Source of the DNA: Neobacillus rhizosphaerae
Lineage (GTDB): Bacteria; Bacillota; Bacilli; Bacillales; Cytobacillaceae
Assembly: GCF_937468385.1 (NCBI RefSeq)
Contig: NZ_CALBWS010000012.1
Span: forward strand, 1 to 64,000
DNA length: 64,000 nt
Direction of reading: 5' to 3'
A program made the translations under genes and the position numbers. Numbering within the stretch: position 1 is the first letter of the stretch; every line of letters begins with the position of its first letter. Under the pieces are notes generated by a model. That model did no database searches. It had not been told where the DNA came from and was given only the letters and a program-made list of their open reading frames with translations. Shown piece after piece: positions 26,608 to 35,676 of the stretch.

Positions 26608-27573
26608 ATGGTTGGAATACGGGATATTGCTCAACAGGCCGGAGTCTCTATATCTACTGTGTCATATGCTTTAAATGGAAGTTCGAAAATCACGGAAGAA
26701 ACAAGACAACGCATTTTGAAAATAGCCGATGAACTAAACTATATTCCCAATATGGCTGGACGCGCTTTAAAAAGGAAGCAAACAGATATAATTGGGATTT
26801 ATTTTACAGACTATGGTGGGTATTTTTATGGGCAAATCCTTGAAGGGGTTGGCTCTACTCTTAAAAAGCACGGCTATGAACTCATTGCCTGTTCCGGGAA
26901 AAAATCGCATTTATTTTTACCAGAAAAATTAATTGATGGAGCGATTATTTTAGATTCTTCCTACAAAAGCGAAGAGATTACTCATTATGCCGATAGAGGG
27001 CATCATATTGTGGTTATGGACCGGGAATTAGATCATAAAAATGTCAGCCAAGTATTATTGGATAATATAGGTGGCGCTACACTGGCAATTGATTACCTTA
27101 TTCAAAAAAATTTAGCAAAGATATATGTGGTCTCCGGGCCAGACATTGCTTATGACAGTCGAATACGTTTAAAAACAGCATTGGAAGAATTAGAACGTTA
27201 TGATAATTGCGAGGCTGTGGTTTTAACAGGAGATTTTACAAAAGAAAGTGGACGGCAGGCGGCGAAAACCATTATCCAAGAATGGAATGAAGAACCTGTT
27301 GGAGTTTTTGCCTTGAACGATGAGATGGCGATTGGGATATATGATATTTTAAAAGACAGCCCGTTACAAATAGGAAAAGACATAAAACTTATTGGTTTTG
27401 ATAATGATGAAATCGGTAGCTACATCACGCCGGGGTTATCAACATTTGAATACTCCAAATATAAATGGGGTGCCGTTGCTGCTGAAAAAATCATTCAATT
27501 ATTAGACGGCAAAAACGTAAAAAATGATTTAATCTACACCACTTTACTTAGACGCGGATCTACTGAAAAGTAA
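26608..27573 (+). CDS. LacI-family regulator of the beta-1,2-glucan locus
   Basis: About 321 residues; HTH/hinge VGIRDIAQQAGVSISTVSYA followed by a sugar-binding sensor domain ending in LLRRGSTEK. AAAGGGTG precedes the ATG at 26608; a GTG at 26581 would place an odd extension before the HTH. The gene follows the permeases, with AAACGTTT at 26571-26578 upstream, a shortened version of the GAAACGTTTC operators at 17625 and 23249. I infer autoregulation and repression of the GH3-GH94 and importer promoters, with an oligosaccharide as inducer. Confidence 0.88.
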   Translation: MVGIRDIAQQAGVSISTVSYALNGSSKITEETRQRILKIADELNYIPNMAGRALKRKQTDIIGIYFTDYGGYFYGQILEGVGSTLKKHGYELIACSGKKSHLFLPEKLIDGAIILDSSYKSEEITHYADRGHHIVVMDRELDHKNVSQVLLDNIGGATLAIDYLIQKNLAKIYVVSGPDIAYDSRIRLKTALEELERYDNCEAVVLTGDFTKESGRQAAKTIIQEWNEEPVGVFALNDEMAIGIYDILKDSPLQIGKDIKLIGFDNDEIGSYITPGLSTFEYSKYKWGAVAAEKIIQLLDGKNVKNDLIYTTLLRRGSTEK

Positions 27574-27604
27574 GCTCTAATAATTTTTTTAAGGGATGAT
27601 GAGC

Positions 27605-28381
27605 ATGGCCTTCATTCAATGTCAGTTTTATTCAGAGGTATTAAATTTAAGCACATCAATGACAGTCATTCTGCCACAGCAAACGACCACACAAATTGGA
27701 ATGAAGAATAAAATAATGAGTGAACGGCACCAGACATTATATCTACTTCATGGATTCAGTGACGATGACACCATTTGGACAAGAAGGACCTCTATTGAGA
27801 GATATGTGGCCCCTCTTGGCTTAGCTGTGGTCATGCCTCAAGTCCATCATAGTTTTTACACCGATATGAAGTATGGGAACAAGTATTGGACATTCCTAAC
27901 AGAGGAGCTCCCTTCTATCGCCCAGTCATTTTTTCCATTATCAGATGCCCGAGAGGATAATTTTGTTGCTGGACTTTCCATGGGTGGTTATGGGGCATTA
28001 AAATGGGCGTTGAATCGGCCTGATCAAATTAGTGCCGCTGCCAGTTTATCCGGTGTAACAGATATTGTTAGCCACGTAAAACATTCCGATTTGGGACCTG
28101 TATTTTCTTTAGTCTTTGGAGATGAGGATATTTCAGGTACAGAGAATGATTTGCTCTCACTCATTAAAGAAACAAATAGGAACGAACAAAAACCAAAATT
28201 ATATCAATGCTGCGGTACAGAAGACTTTTTATACGAAGATAATCTTCACTTCAAACAGTTATGTGAGAAAACAAATTACGATGTAACATCAGATTTTGGA
28301 CCAGGAGACCATGAATGGGGATATTGGGATAAAAAAATTCAGGATGTACTAGCATGGCTACCTCTAAAAGCCAATCAATGA
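27605..28381 (+). CDS. Alpha/beta-hydrolase esterase (EstA/FrmB-like)
   Basis: About 258 residues of the tributyrin-esterase/S-formylglutathione-hydrolase-like group. LYLLHGFSDDDTIW gives the oxyanion region, GLSMGGYGALKWAL the nucleophile serine, and the terminal GDHEWGYWD the catalytic His. No signal peptide. AAGGG lies 9 bases before the ATG at 27605. As last gene of the beta-glucan locus it may remove acyl substituents (for example acetyl or succinyl) from imported glucooligosaccharides; that role is inference from position. Confidence 0.82.
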   Translation: MAFIQCQFYSEVLNLSTSMTVILPQQTTTQIGMKNKIMSERHQTLYLLHGFSDDDTIWTRRTSIERYVAPLGLAVVMPQVHHSFYTDMKYGNKYWTFLTEELPSIAQSFFPLSDAREDNFVAGLSMGGYGALKWALNRPDQISAAASLSGVTDIVSHVKHSDLGPVFSLVFGDEDISGTENDLLSLIKETNRNEQKPKLYQCCGTEDFLYEDNLHFKQLCEKTNYDVTSDFGPGDHEWGYWDKKIQDVLAWLPLKANQ

Positions 28382-28409
28382 ACATAACCATCAAATAGCC
28401 CCATCTTCA

Positions 28410-28578
28410 TGGAGAATAGGGATCAATGATACGTCCTTATGCCAGTTTGCACCCGGCATTCACTTTGAATGGAGGGGGTAATTCTATCAGTGGACAATCA
28501 ACGTCCTCTGTTGGGAAGAATGGATAGGCATTGACAAATTAGCTTTTCATGGCCTATATTTTTTTATTAAAAGTGAAA
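28410..28578 (+). other. Possible decayed coding fragment
   Basis: One frame reads about 55 residues with a single stop, including FAPGIHFEWRG, stop, then FYQWTINVLCWEEWIGIDKL. The Trp-rich, protein-like composition suggests a gene remnant, but no start is visible and I do not recognise the family. Confidence 0.3.
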
Positions 28579-28640
28579 ACTCCTTTGTAGAAGACTTGTT
28601 TAGGGAACAAAACAAGTCTTCTAGAATAGGAGTTTTTTTT
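28577..28640. terminator. Long terminator hairpin after the glucan locus
   Basis: Outer arms AAACTCCT/AGGAGTTT and inner arms AGAAGACTTGTTT/AAACAAGTCTTCT form a long stem, ending in eight Ts. The mirror A-rich flank could also stop minus-strand transcripts. Confidence 0.75.
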
Positions 28641-28728
28641 CATATCGTAAAGTTATTCGATTACCGATTTCAACTTTATCTGAGTGAGGGTCAGACCGCA
28701 AAATCACAAAATTACATTTAAAAACACT

Positions 28729-29697
28729 CTATGCCCACCATATATTACCCGCCGTATCGCGGATCAGGACGTCGTTTAAGTTTTTCACAGCACGTGCAAA
28801 GCCTTCGTCGATTGACATGAGCGGATCTTCATGTTCAATGCTGACAACGTAGTCATAGTTATACATCCGAAGAGCGCTCATCATATCAGACCATTCCTGC
28901 AGGCTATGTCCACAGCCAACACTTCGGAACGTCCATGACCGTGACAGCACATTCCCGTATGGCTGCATATCTGTTAAGCCATACATGTTAACATTGTCTT
29001 GGTCGATATACGTATCTTTTGCGTGAAAATGGTGAATTGCCCCCGCTTTACCGAGGATTTTTATGGCCGCAACCGGATCAATTCCCTGCCACCACAAATG
29101 ACTTGGATCTAGGTTTGCACCGATTGTCTCACAGGTTGCCGCGCGGAGTTTCAGCATCGTATAGGGTGTATGAACAAGAAAACCGCCGTGTAGTTCAAGC
29201 CCGATTTTGACATTGTGCTCCTTAGCAAGTTCTCCGATTCCCTTCCAGTATGGAATCAATTTATTTTCCCATTGCCACGTAAGCACATCGCCAAATTCAG
29301 CTGGCCACGGAACGACCGGCCAATTCGGTTGCTTAGCTTCCTCGCTGTCACCTGCAGTCCCGGAAAATGCATTTACAACAGGCACACCAAGAAGCCCAGC
29401 TAGTTTAATTGTTTTACGCAACACGGAATCGGATTCCTCCGCAAACTTTTTGTCTGGCGTAAGTGGGTTTCCGTGGCAGCTGAATGCACTGATGGTCAAA
29501 CCACGTAATGTGACCGCTTCTAAATAGGCCTTTCGTTTTTGCTCGTCTTCTAAGAGCTCATCCAGTGGGCAATGAGCGTTACCTGGATAGCAGCCGGTGC
29601 CAATTTCCACTGCATCCAACCCTGATGCTTTTACATGATCGAGCATTTCTTCAAATGATTTACTTGCAAATAAAACAGTAAAGACGCCTAATTTCAT
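28729..29697 (-). CDS. Sugar phosphate isomerase/epimerase-like TIM-barrel protein
   Basis: About 322 residues of the xylose-isomerase-like/AP-endonuclease-2 fold. GLDAVEIGTGCYPGNAHC, IGLELHGGFLVH, GANLDPSHLWWQG and HFHAKDTY give the expected metal-binding Glu, Asp and His residues. The substrate is probably a sugar or inositol derivative. It is the last gene of a four-gene minus-strand operon and overlaps the upstream oxidoreductase by 4 bases. Base composition is slightly more GC-rich than the flanks. Confidence 0.88.
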   Translation of the reverse strand: MKLGVFTVLFASKSFEEMLDHVKASGLDAVEIGTGCYPGNAHCPLDELLEDEQKRKAYLEAVTLRGLTISAFSCHGNPLTPDKKFAEESDSVLRKTIKLAGLLGVPVVNAFSGTAGDSEEAKQPNWPVVPWPAEFGDVLTWQWENKLIPYWKGIGELAKEHNVKIGLELHGGFLVHTPYTMLKLRAATCETIGANLDPSHLWWQGIDPVAAIKILGKAGAIHHFHAKDTYIDQDNVNMYGLTDMQPYGNVLSRSWTFRSVGCGHSLQEWSDMMSALRMYNYDYVVSIEHEDPLMSIDEGFARAVKNLNDVLIRDTAGNIWWA

Positions 29698-30740
29698 TTT
29701 GATAACACTTCCTTCTTTAAGGAAACAATTCGTTTCGTTTCTTGGGATTCAAGCGCAGCTAAAATAATTTCTAGCGATTTCATTCCTTCTTCACCAGTAA
29801 TGAGTGGTTCCCTATTTAGGGCAATACTTTCAACAAAATGGTTGATGACATGGGTGGTTGACTGACCGCCCTCTTCATTTGTTTGGATCTTATCAAGCTT
29901 ATGATAGACGACGCTTCCGTCACGATATTCTTCAATCAGTGAGTATTCTGGGTCTGCTTCTAAACGAAGCGTCCCTTTTTCGCCGTAAATTATCGTAGAA
30001 TTATCTCCACCACCTGATACATAGGCCCAGCTTGCGGTAAGGGTTCCGATTACCCCATGTGCTGTACGTAAAATACAAACTGCATTGTCATCGACTTCTG
30101 TATTTTGCTTCGCATTCGTTTCAATGAATGCCCCTACTTCTGTAAACTCCCCAAGCAAATAACGCATCAAGTCAGCCTTATGAACACCAAGGTCACCCAT
30201 TGCCCCAATAAATGCCTTTTCCTTATTAAAAAACCAACTTCCAGCCCCGTCTACGCTCCAGCCTTCAGGACCTGGATGGCCGAAAGTTGTTTTGAAGCTG
30301 TAAATTTTCCCGAGCTTGCCGAGATCAAGAATTTCCTTTGCTTTTTGATGAGAAGAAACGAAACGCTGGTTATGGGCGATCATTAGCTTTTTATCGTTTG
30401 CTTTCGCTGCTTGAATCATAGCTTCTGCCTCTTCTTTTGAAGTAGCCATTGGCTTTTCACAAAGGACGTGTTTACCCGCATTCAGTGCAGCAATCGATAC
30501 TGGTGCATGTAAGTAGTTTGGCAAACACACGCTAATCGCATCAATACCCTCAAGTTTGATCACTTCTTTATAATCCGTAAACGCCTTGGCTCCATATTGT
30601 GCAGCCATTTCCTCTGCGCGCTCTGCCACGATATCACATACTGCTACCAGTTCTACTTGATTATTCAAATGGTATTCAGGTAAATGTCGATATTTCGCAA
30701 TACTTCCACACCCAATAACCGCTACTTTTAATTTACTCAT
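29694..30740 (-). CDS. Gfo/Idh/MocA-family oxidoreductase
   Basis: About 348 residues. The N-terminal Rossmann domain has VIGCGSIAKYRHLPEY, and LCEKPMATSKEEAE carries the catalytic Lys of the EKP motif; the C-terminal alpha/beta domain contains GDLGVHKADLMRYLLG. It should oxidise or reduce a sugar-type alcohol with NAD(P). Translation is coupled to the downstream isomerase by a 4-base overlap. The pairing of this enzyme with the isomerase is typical of inositol- or keto-sugar catabolism, but the substrate is unknown. Confidence 0.9.
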   Translation of the reverse strand: MSKLKVAVIGCGSIAKYRHLPEYHLNNQVELVAVCDIVAERAEEMAAQYGAKAFTDYKEVIKLEGIDAISVCLPNYLHAPVSIAALNAGKHVLCEKPMATSKEEAEAMIQAAKANDKKLMIAHNQRFVSSHQKAKEILDLGKLGKIYSFKTTFGHPGPEGWSVDGAGSWFFNKEKAFIGAMGDLGVHKADLMRYLLGEFTEVGAFIETNAKQNTEVDDNAVCILRTAHGVIGTLTASWAYVSGGGDNSTIIYGEKGTLRLEADPEYSLIEEYRDGSVVYHKLDKIQTNEEGGQSTTHVINHFVESIALNREPLITGEEGMKSLEIILAALESQETKRIVSLKKEVLSK

Positions 30741-30761
30741 TGTTATTTTCCCCCTATTTGT

Positions 30762-31859
30762 TTACTTAAAAGTCTCCATTTTTTTACTCACTAATGCTGG
30801 CCGCACACATGTAGTTTCCATTATGTAATGACTCCCTAGCTCCGATGATCGGTGAATACCATGCATGATCTCGAGCACATGTAAGCCAAGCGCACTATTG
30901 GCACGTGGAGTAATACCTGTTTCAATCGCATGTGACATATCTGCAAGTCCGATTCCACGCAAATTATCGTGGGTGTCTCCGTCTGGCTTCATTTCTTTCC
31001 ACTCTTTTTCACCGTGCAATTTTAGTAAAATTGGATGGTTAAATTGATTCGGATCAGGCAAACCAATGGTTCCTTTTTCTCCGTATATTTCAATGAATGG
31101 AGTACGGGTTGCTGCTACATCAAAACTTGTTGTAATGGTTGCCGTTGTACCGTTTGTGAATTCCAGAATACCAGAAACATGTGTCGGTACTTGAACGATT
31201 ATTTTTTCCCCGTATTTCTCAGGGCTCGTTATGATGCGCTCTGGGAATGTTATTCGCGTTGAGCCAGTGAGCCGACTGACTGGGCCCATTAAGCTGACTA
31301 GTGCGGTAAGATAATATGGACCCATGTCAAACATTGGGCCGCCGCCAACATGATAAAAAAACTCGGGATTCGGGTGCCAGGACTCTGGACCACATGACAT
31401 CATAAATGCCGTCGCACCGATCGTCCTGCCAATAATCCCCTCTTCAATTACTTGACCAGCAAGCTGAATACTTCCACCTAAAAAGGTATCTGGTGCGGAA
31501 CCGACCTGGACATTGTTTAGACGTGCTGAATCCACAAGCAGCTTTCCATCTTCAAACGAAATAGCGAGTGGTTTTTCTGAATACACATGCTTTTTATGCT
31601 CGATGGCCTTCAAATCTAATGCTGCGTGTGCCTGAGGAATCGTTAAATTCAGAATGAGATCAATATGTGGTGAAACCATCATTTCCTCTACAGTGAATAC
31701 GTGCTTAATTCCGTATTTTGAGGCAGTCTCCTCTGCTTTTGAATGATCCAAATCCGCACAAGCGATAATATCAAATTCCGGAAAACGATGACTATTTTCA
31801 ATATAAATGCTGCTAATCTTTCCACAGCCAATAAGCCCCACTTTTAATCCCAAGGTCAT
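30762..31859 (-). CDS. Gfo/Idh/MocA-family oxidoreductase (second)
   Basis: About 365 residues, with GLIGCGKISSIYIENSH as nucleotide-binding loop and YSEKPLAISFEDGK carrying the EKP lysine. GGGPMFDMGPYYLTALVSLMG is the substrate-domain motif. It is clearly diverged from the neighbouring oxidoreductase, so the two probably act on successive intermediates. 8 bases from the upstream isomerase-like gene and 21 from the downstream oxidoreductase, it is in the same operon. Confidence 0.9.
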   Translation of the reverse strand: MTLGLKVGLIGCGKISSIYIENSHRFPEFDIIACADLDHSKAEETASKYGIKHVFTVEEMMVSPHIDLILNLTIPQAHAALDLKAIEHKKHVYSEKPLAISFEDGKLLVDSARLNNVQVGSAPDTFLGGSIQLAGQVIEEGIIGRTIGATAFMMSCGPESWHPNPEFFYHVGGGPMFDMGPYYLTALVSLMGPVSRLTGSTRITFPERIITSPEKYGEKIIVQVPTHVSGILEFTNGTTATITTSFDVAATRTPFIEIYGEKGTIGLPDPNQFNHPILLKLHGEKEWKEMKPDGDTHDNLRGIGLADMSHAIETGITPRANSALGLHVLEIMHGIHRSSELGSHYIMETTCVRPALVSKKMETFK

Positions 31860-31867
31860 TACCCCTT

Positions 31868-32638
31868 TTATTTATTCGCTAGATACGGCAGTTTCGATTT
31901 CAAGTAGTTCATGCTAATCTCAATACTTTCAAACGGAGTACGTCGGCTGAAATCCTGCTCAACCACCCACCATTGAACCCCAGCTCCTTCTCCTGCATCT
32001 AGTACCGCTTCAATATCAACACCACCTGTACCAAGCTCGGCAAAAAACTGTTCCGCGTCACGCGTCATATCCTTCAAATGGACAAGCGGTGTTCTATATT
32101 TATAACGATTCATCCACTCTCCTGGATTCTCACCTACTTTTGTCAGCCAGTACACATCGAGCTCTGTCTTTACATAATCTGAATTTGTATCGTCAAAAAT
32201 GGTTTCAAGGGCCATTCTGCCATCCGAAAGAAGAGCCAGTTCAAAATCATGATTGTGGTATAGAAGGGTAAGACCATCAAGGTGGCACTGCTCACCTGCT
32301 TGGTCTAAGACGGAAATAAGCGCATAATAATCCTTTTCACTTCGACAATCTGGCATTAAATAGGGGCAGACAACATATTTGCTGCCTAATATTTTTTGAT
32401 CTTCAATGACTTGTGCTAAATTACTTTCTATTTCTTCAAGAGGCACATGGCTGGAAACTGCTTTTAGTCCAAGGCCATCCAATAACGTTTTTAACTCTAT
32501 TGGAGTCAAACCTCCATAACCGGCAAATTCAACACCAGCATATCCAAGCTCTGCCACCTTTTTTAACGTACCGGCAAAATCTTTTTCGCTTTCTTCACGC
32601 AATGTGTACATTTGTACAGCTACTGGAATTTTCTTCAT
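31868..32638 (-). CDS. Sugar phosphate isomerase/epimerase-like protein (first gene of operon)
   Basis: About 256 residues, TIM barrel. VPLEEIESNLAQVIED, LYHNHDFELAL, TELDVYWLTKVGENPGEWM and LVHLKDMT supply expected metal ligands of IolE/YfiH-like proteins. GAGGGTTAAAG precedes the ATG. It is first in the operon and divergent from the AraC regulator by 138 bases, so the regulator probably controls it. Confidence 0.88.
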   Translation of the reverse strand: MKKIPVAVQMYTLREESEKDFAGTLKKVAELGYAGVEFAGYGGLTPIELKTLLDGLGLKAVSSHVPLEEIESNLAQVIEDQKILGSKYVVCPYLMPDCRSEKDYYALISVLDQAGEQCHLDGLTLLYHNHDFELALLSDGRMALETIFDDTNSDYVKTELDVYWLTKVGENPGEWMNRYKYRTPLVHLKDMTRDAEQFFAELGTGGVDIEAVLDAGEGAGVQWWVVEQDFSRRTPFESIEISMNYLKSKLPYLANK

Positions 32639-32776
32639 CTTTAACCCTCATATCTTCTATTATTTTTAACATTACTTATTTGACACAATCTTATATTACA
32701 TATCAGTAAATAAACATAGATGATATAATTAATATATCTACTATTTTGCTATTTTGTATTTTTCTAAGGAGAGCAT

Positions 32777-33574
32777 ATGACGACAAACATTGGCTATTGC
32801 GGATATTCCTACCATACACAACCCTTCTATTCCCACGATCGAAATGGGTTTCCTGCGTACCTTTTCCGCCTACAAACAGAGGGAACTTGCGAAGTTATTG
32901 TTAAGGGAAGAAAGGTTTCTATCGGGAAAGGTGACCTTTTGCTCATTCAACCAGGGGATCATTATGAACTGTTAATTGAATGGAAGCGGGATAATTCCAA
33001 GGATACAATGGTTGTGAGCGGGGACTACCATCTAGCTTGCGAAGGCCCTTGGGTGGACGAATGGTGGAAACGTTCTGACAAGCCAACGATCTCCCGGATT
33101 GATCTTGACGAAAAGCTATTAGCATTATGGCGCTACCTCATTATCGAAGAACGACGTCCATCATCCGAGGAAAACAAAGAGCTTTCCGACTATTTACTAC
33201 GAGCACTTTGTTTATCTCTAGAGCGGTCAGTTAATGAAACTGCTCCCTCTTTCAATCGACCTTATACCGTGACACGGATGATGCGCTACATTGAAGAGCA
33301 CGCGACTACAGCATTGAAAGTTGAGGAGGTGGCGCAGCATGCTGGTCTTAGTATCTCCCGTGCCGTTCATTTGTTCAAAAGTAGCGTCGGGAAAACGATA
33401 ATTGAATACGCGTTAGAAATCCGTTTGACCGCTGCAATCGAACGAATGAAGTACACCACAATGACGCTTGAGCAGATTGCTGAAGACTGCGGCTTCGGTA
33501 GCTATACATATTTTCATAGGGTATTTCATAAGAAGTACGGCTTAGCCCCGGGGGCATACAGGCGGATGGGATAA
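32777..33574 (+). CDS. AraC-family transcriptional regulator
   Basis: About 265 residues: an N-terminal cupin-type ligand domain (GKGDLLLIQPGDHYEL) and a C-terminal double HTH from about residue 165, with VEEVAQHAGLSISRAVHLFK and the signature EQIAEDCGFGSYTYFHRVFHKKYG-type helix, ending PGAYRR. AAGGAGAGC precedes the ATG. Divergent from the isomerase/oxidoreductase operon, it is probably its activator, responding to the pathway's sugar. Confidence 0.9.
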   Translation: MTTNIGYCGYSYHTQPFYSHDRNGFPAYLFRLQTEGTCEVIVKGRKVSIGKGDLLLIQPGDHYELLIEWKRDNSKDTMVVSGDYHLACEGPWVDEWWKRSDKPTISRIDLDEKLLALWRYLIIEERRPSSEENKELSDYLLRALCLSLERSVNETAPSFNRPYTVTRMMRYIEEHATTALKVEEVAQHAGLSISRAVHLFKSSVGKTIIEYALEIRLTAAIERMKYTTMTLEQIAEDCGFGSYTYFHRVFHKKYGLAPGAYRRMG

Positions 33575-33741
33575 AGTAAAGGGACGGATGACGAACCTGT
33601 TTAGTATGGAAGAGATGCCAGATTCACCATGAATCTGGCCTCTTTTTATCAATAGTAGAAGGGTAGCTAAAAAACATTTTTTCTAATCTTAAAAACTTAA
33701 ACTTCGCACCTAAATAATGTTTTCAGTGAATTAGAGATTCG

Positions 33742-33945
33742 TATTCGGACAGGTTGAGGGCCCAAAAACGAAGACCTGTCTGAATCCCGGTCCTATTCGG
33801 ACAGGTCATGGGCCAAAAAACGAAAACCTGTCTGAATACCGGTCCTATTCGGACAGGTCGAAGGCCAAAAAGTGAAAACCTGTCTGAATACTGGTCCTAT
33901 TCGGACAGGTCATGGGTAAAAAGGCAAAATCCAGTCTGATTGCAA
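33742..33945. repeat. Tandem array of four 52-bp hairpin units
   Basis: Units start with TATTCGGACAGGT at 33742, 33794, 33846 and 33898, an exact 52-bp period. Each of the first three pairs TTCGGACAGGT with ACCTGTCTGAA around an A-rich loop of about 20 bases; the fourth is degenerate in its right arm. There are no unique spacers, so it is not a CRISPR array. The rest of 33575-34225 has a 60-codon frame (33940-34122) without a ribosome binding site, and no recognised gene. Confidence 0.85.
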
Positions 33946-34225
33946 CAGTTAATCGCGCTTCTTCAAGATACTCTAAAACAGACGTATAAGATAATCAAAA
34001 AGTTAAACCGTATCAAAAGTAAGTGCGGTTTTGTTGAAGCTGGGATTTATTACACTACCTCAGAAAATGGGCATCTTTGTAGAATGAAAATAGATGGCCA
34101 AATGAAACAAACAATTGATTGAATACACTTTAAATGAAACAAAGGAAAGGGACAGTTCTTTTGCTTCCTCCTTTTTCCTCCAGTTTCAGCCTAACTAAAA
34201 AAGTGCAGGAAACCGTCCACTTTCT

Positions 34226-35140
34226 TTACCTTTTTTTCGCAATAACAGAATGATAGCTGTTAAATAATTTTAATGATAAATCTTTTGTAAATTCTTGTGT
34301 CACATGAATAAAAGCAGTTAGGACGGGACTAATGTAATCCGTTGAACGTATCTCAAGCCCTAAATTTTGGTACACTTGAGGACTTAAATATGAAGCAGTG
34401 ACTTTGGGCAATGTTGTGGGAATTGCCATCTCCGGAAGTATCGTATTTCCAACCCCTTCTTGAACCATAGCTATGATGGTGGCTATGTCACTGACTTCAA
34501 ATTGAATGTTAGGAGATATTCCATGTTCCTTAAAGATTGAATGAAGCACACGATGACATTCTTTTGGCATAATGAAAGGTTCATTAGCGATTTCCTTTAA
34601 ATGGATGAATGATTGATTACTCAATGGGTGTTTTTCCGGTACAAAAACGATCATTTTATCCTGTAGCAAGGGGATAAATTCAAATTCATGCCTTTCCTCA
34701 GTGACCACGCCAACATCAATAACTGACAATTTAATCCAGTTATTTACCTCTTCATAATTTCCTTCATAGAGAATGACTTCTACACCAGGAAATCGTTTCT
34801 TAAACGAACTGATTATTCCTGGCAATAATTTAGCTGATATGCTTGATATACTTCCGATTCTTATCGTCCCAGTTTCAAGTCCCGTGATTCCAGCTGCTTC
34901 ATTTATTATCTTTGTTTTAATTATTAGTAAATCTCTAATCAGACCCGTTATGCGTTCTCCAATTTTTGTTAAGCTAACACCCTTCCTGTGTCGGTTTATT
35001 AATTTGATATTTAACTCTGATTCCAAAGCTGCTACAGCTTGACTAACTGCAGATTGTGAGAGACCGATTTGCTCTCCAGCTTTTGTAAAACTTTCCGTTT
35101 CAACTACCTTCAAGAAAACTTCTAATTGAAATAGGGTCAT
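34226..35140 (-). CDS. LysR-family transcriptional regulator
   Basis: About 304 residues. The N-terminal winged HTH MTLFQLEVFLKVVETESFTK followed by AGEQIGLSQSAVSQAVAALE is canonical; the effector domain (IRIGSISSISAKLLPGIISS) is similar to the YwfK/CysL-like groups. AGAGGTTTCCA precedes the ATG. It is divergent from a thioredoxin-like gene 125 bases away, which it may regulate; a redox or sulfur-related role is only suggested by that neighbour. Confidence 0.92.
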   Translation of the reverse strand: MTLFQLEVFLKVVETESFTKAGEQIGLSQSAVSQAVAALESELNIKLINRHRKGVSLTKIGERITGLIRDLLIIKTKIINEAAGITGLETGTIRIGSISSISAKLLPGIISSFKKRFPGVEVILYEGNYEEVNNWIKLSVIDVGVVTEERHEFEFIPLLQDKMIVFVPEKHPLSNQSFIHLKEIANEPFIMPKECHRVLHSIFKEHGISPNIQFEVSDIATIIAMVQEGVGNTILPEMAIPTTLPKVTASYLSPQVYQNLGLEIRSTDYISPVLTAFIHVTQEFTKDLSLKLFNSYHSVIAKKR

Positions 35141-35265
35141 TGGAAACCTCTTTCATTTGCATTAGTTTTTACTTATATAAATTATTAAAAGTATTAATTT
35201 TACTTATATCATAACTCATCATATACTACAATCAACGACAAACAGAAGAAAGGTGAGGAAGTTTG

Positions 35266-35580
35266 ATGAGTATTTTACACGCACAGGGGCAAGAAATTCT
35301 TAATGAAATCCAAACAAGTAATTTAGTGCTTATAGATTGTTGGGCACCATGGTGTCCGCCTTGTAGGATGATAGGTGCCGTTTTGGAAGAAATTCATCAA
35401 GAATTTGGATTAAATATTGTAAAAGTGAATGCCGATGATAATGAAGATTTTATAAGTAATTTTCAGGTACTCGGAATACCTACATTATTGCTTTTTCAAG
35501 ATGGTCAACTTGTGAAGAGGATAACTGGTTTTCAACCTAAAGCATTGCTGATTGAATCCTTAAAAGAGTGGATTGATTAA
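35266..35580 (+). CDS. Thioredoxin-like protein
   Basis: About 104 residues, single thioredoxin domain. The active site is WCPPC (CWAPWCPPCRM) instead of the usual WCGPC, and the cis-proline loop GIPTLLLFQDG is intact. No signal peptide: cytoplasmic. The CPPC site usually shifts redox potential compared with CGPC. GTGAGGAAG stands before the ATG at 35266, with a TTG directly in front as an alternative. Divergent from a LysR regulator. Confidence 0.9.
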   Translation: MSILHAQGQEILNEIQTSNLVLIDCWAPWCPPCRMIGAVLEEIHQEFGLNIVKVNADDNEDFISNFQVLGIPTLLLFQDGQLVKRITGFQPKALLIESLKEWID

Positions 35581-35644
35581 ATAAATAGAGATTTCCTATA
35601 AGTCTCCTAAATAAATTCAGTATAGGTAAATGGACAAAAGGAAA

Positions 35645-35676
35645 AACCCGGGTGAAGTTAATTTTCATCCCGGGTT
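35645..35676 (-). terminator. Terminator overlapping the CgeB-operon end
   Basis: AACCCGGG/CCCGGGTT 8-bp stem, extended by TGAA/TTCA, followed on the minus strand by TTTTTCC. Its upstream arm lies within the last codons of the first CgeB-LysM gene, so the four-gene operon stops exactly there. Confidence 0.75.

Noticed and set aside
33742..33945. Possible CRISPR array
   Set aside because: Units are contiguous with conserved arms and no unique spacers, and no cas genes are nearby.
33940..34122. 60-codon plus-strand frame (MQQLIALLQDTLKQTYKIIK)
   Set aside because: It starts inside the last tandem repeat unit, has no ribosome binding site and no recognisable domain. A remnant remains possible.
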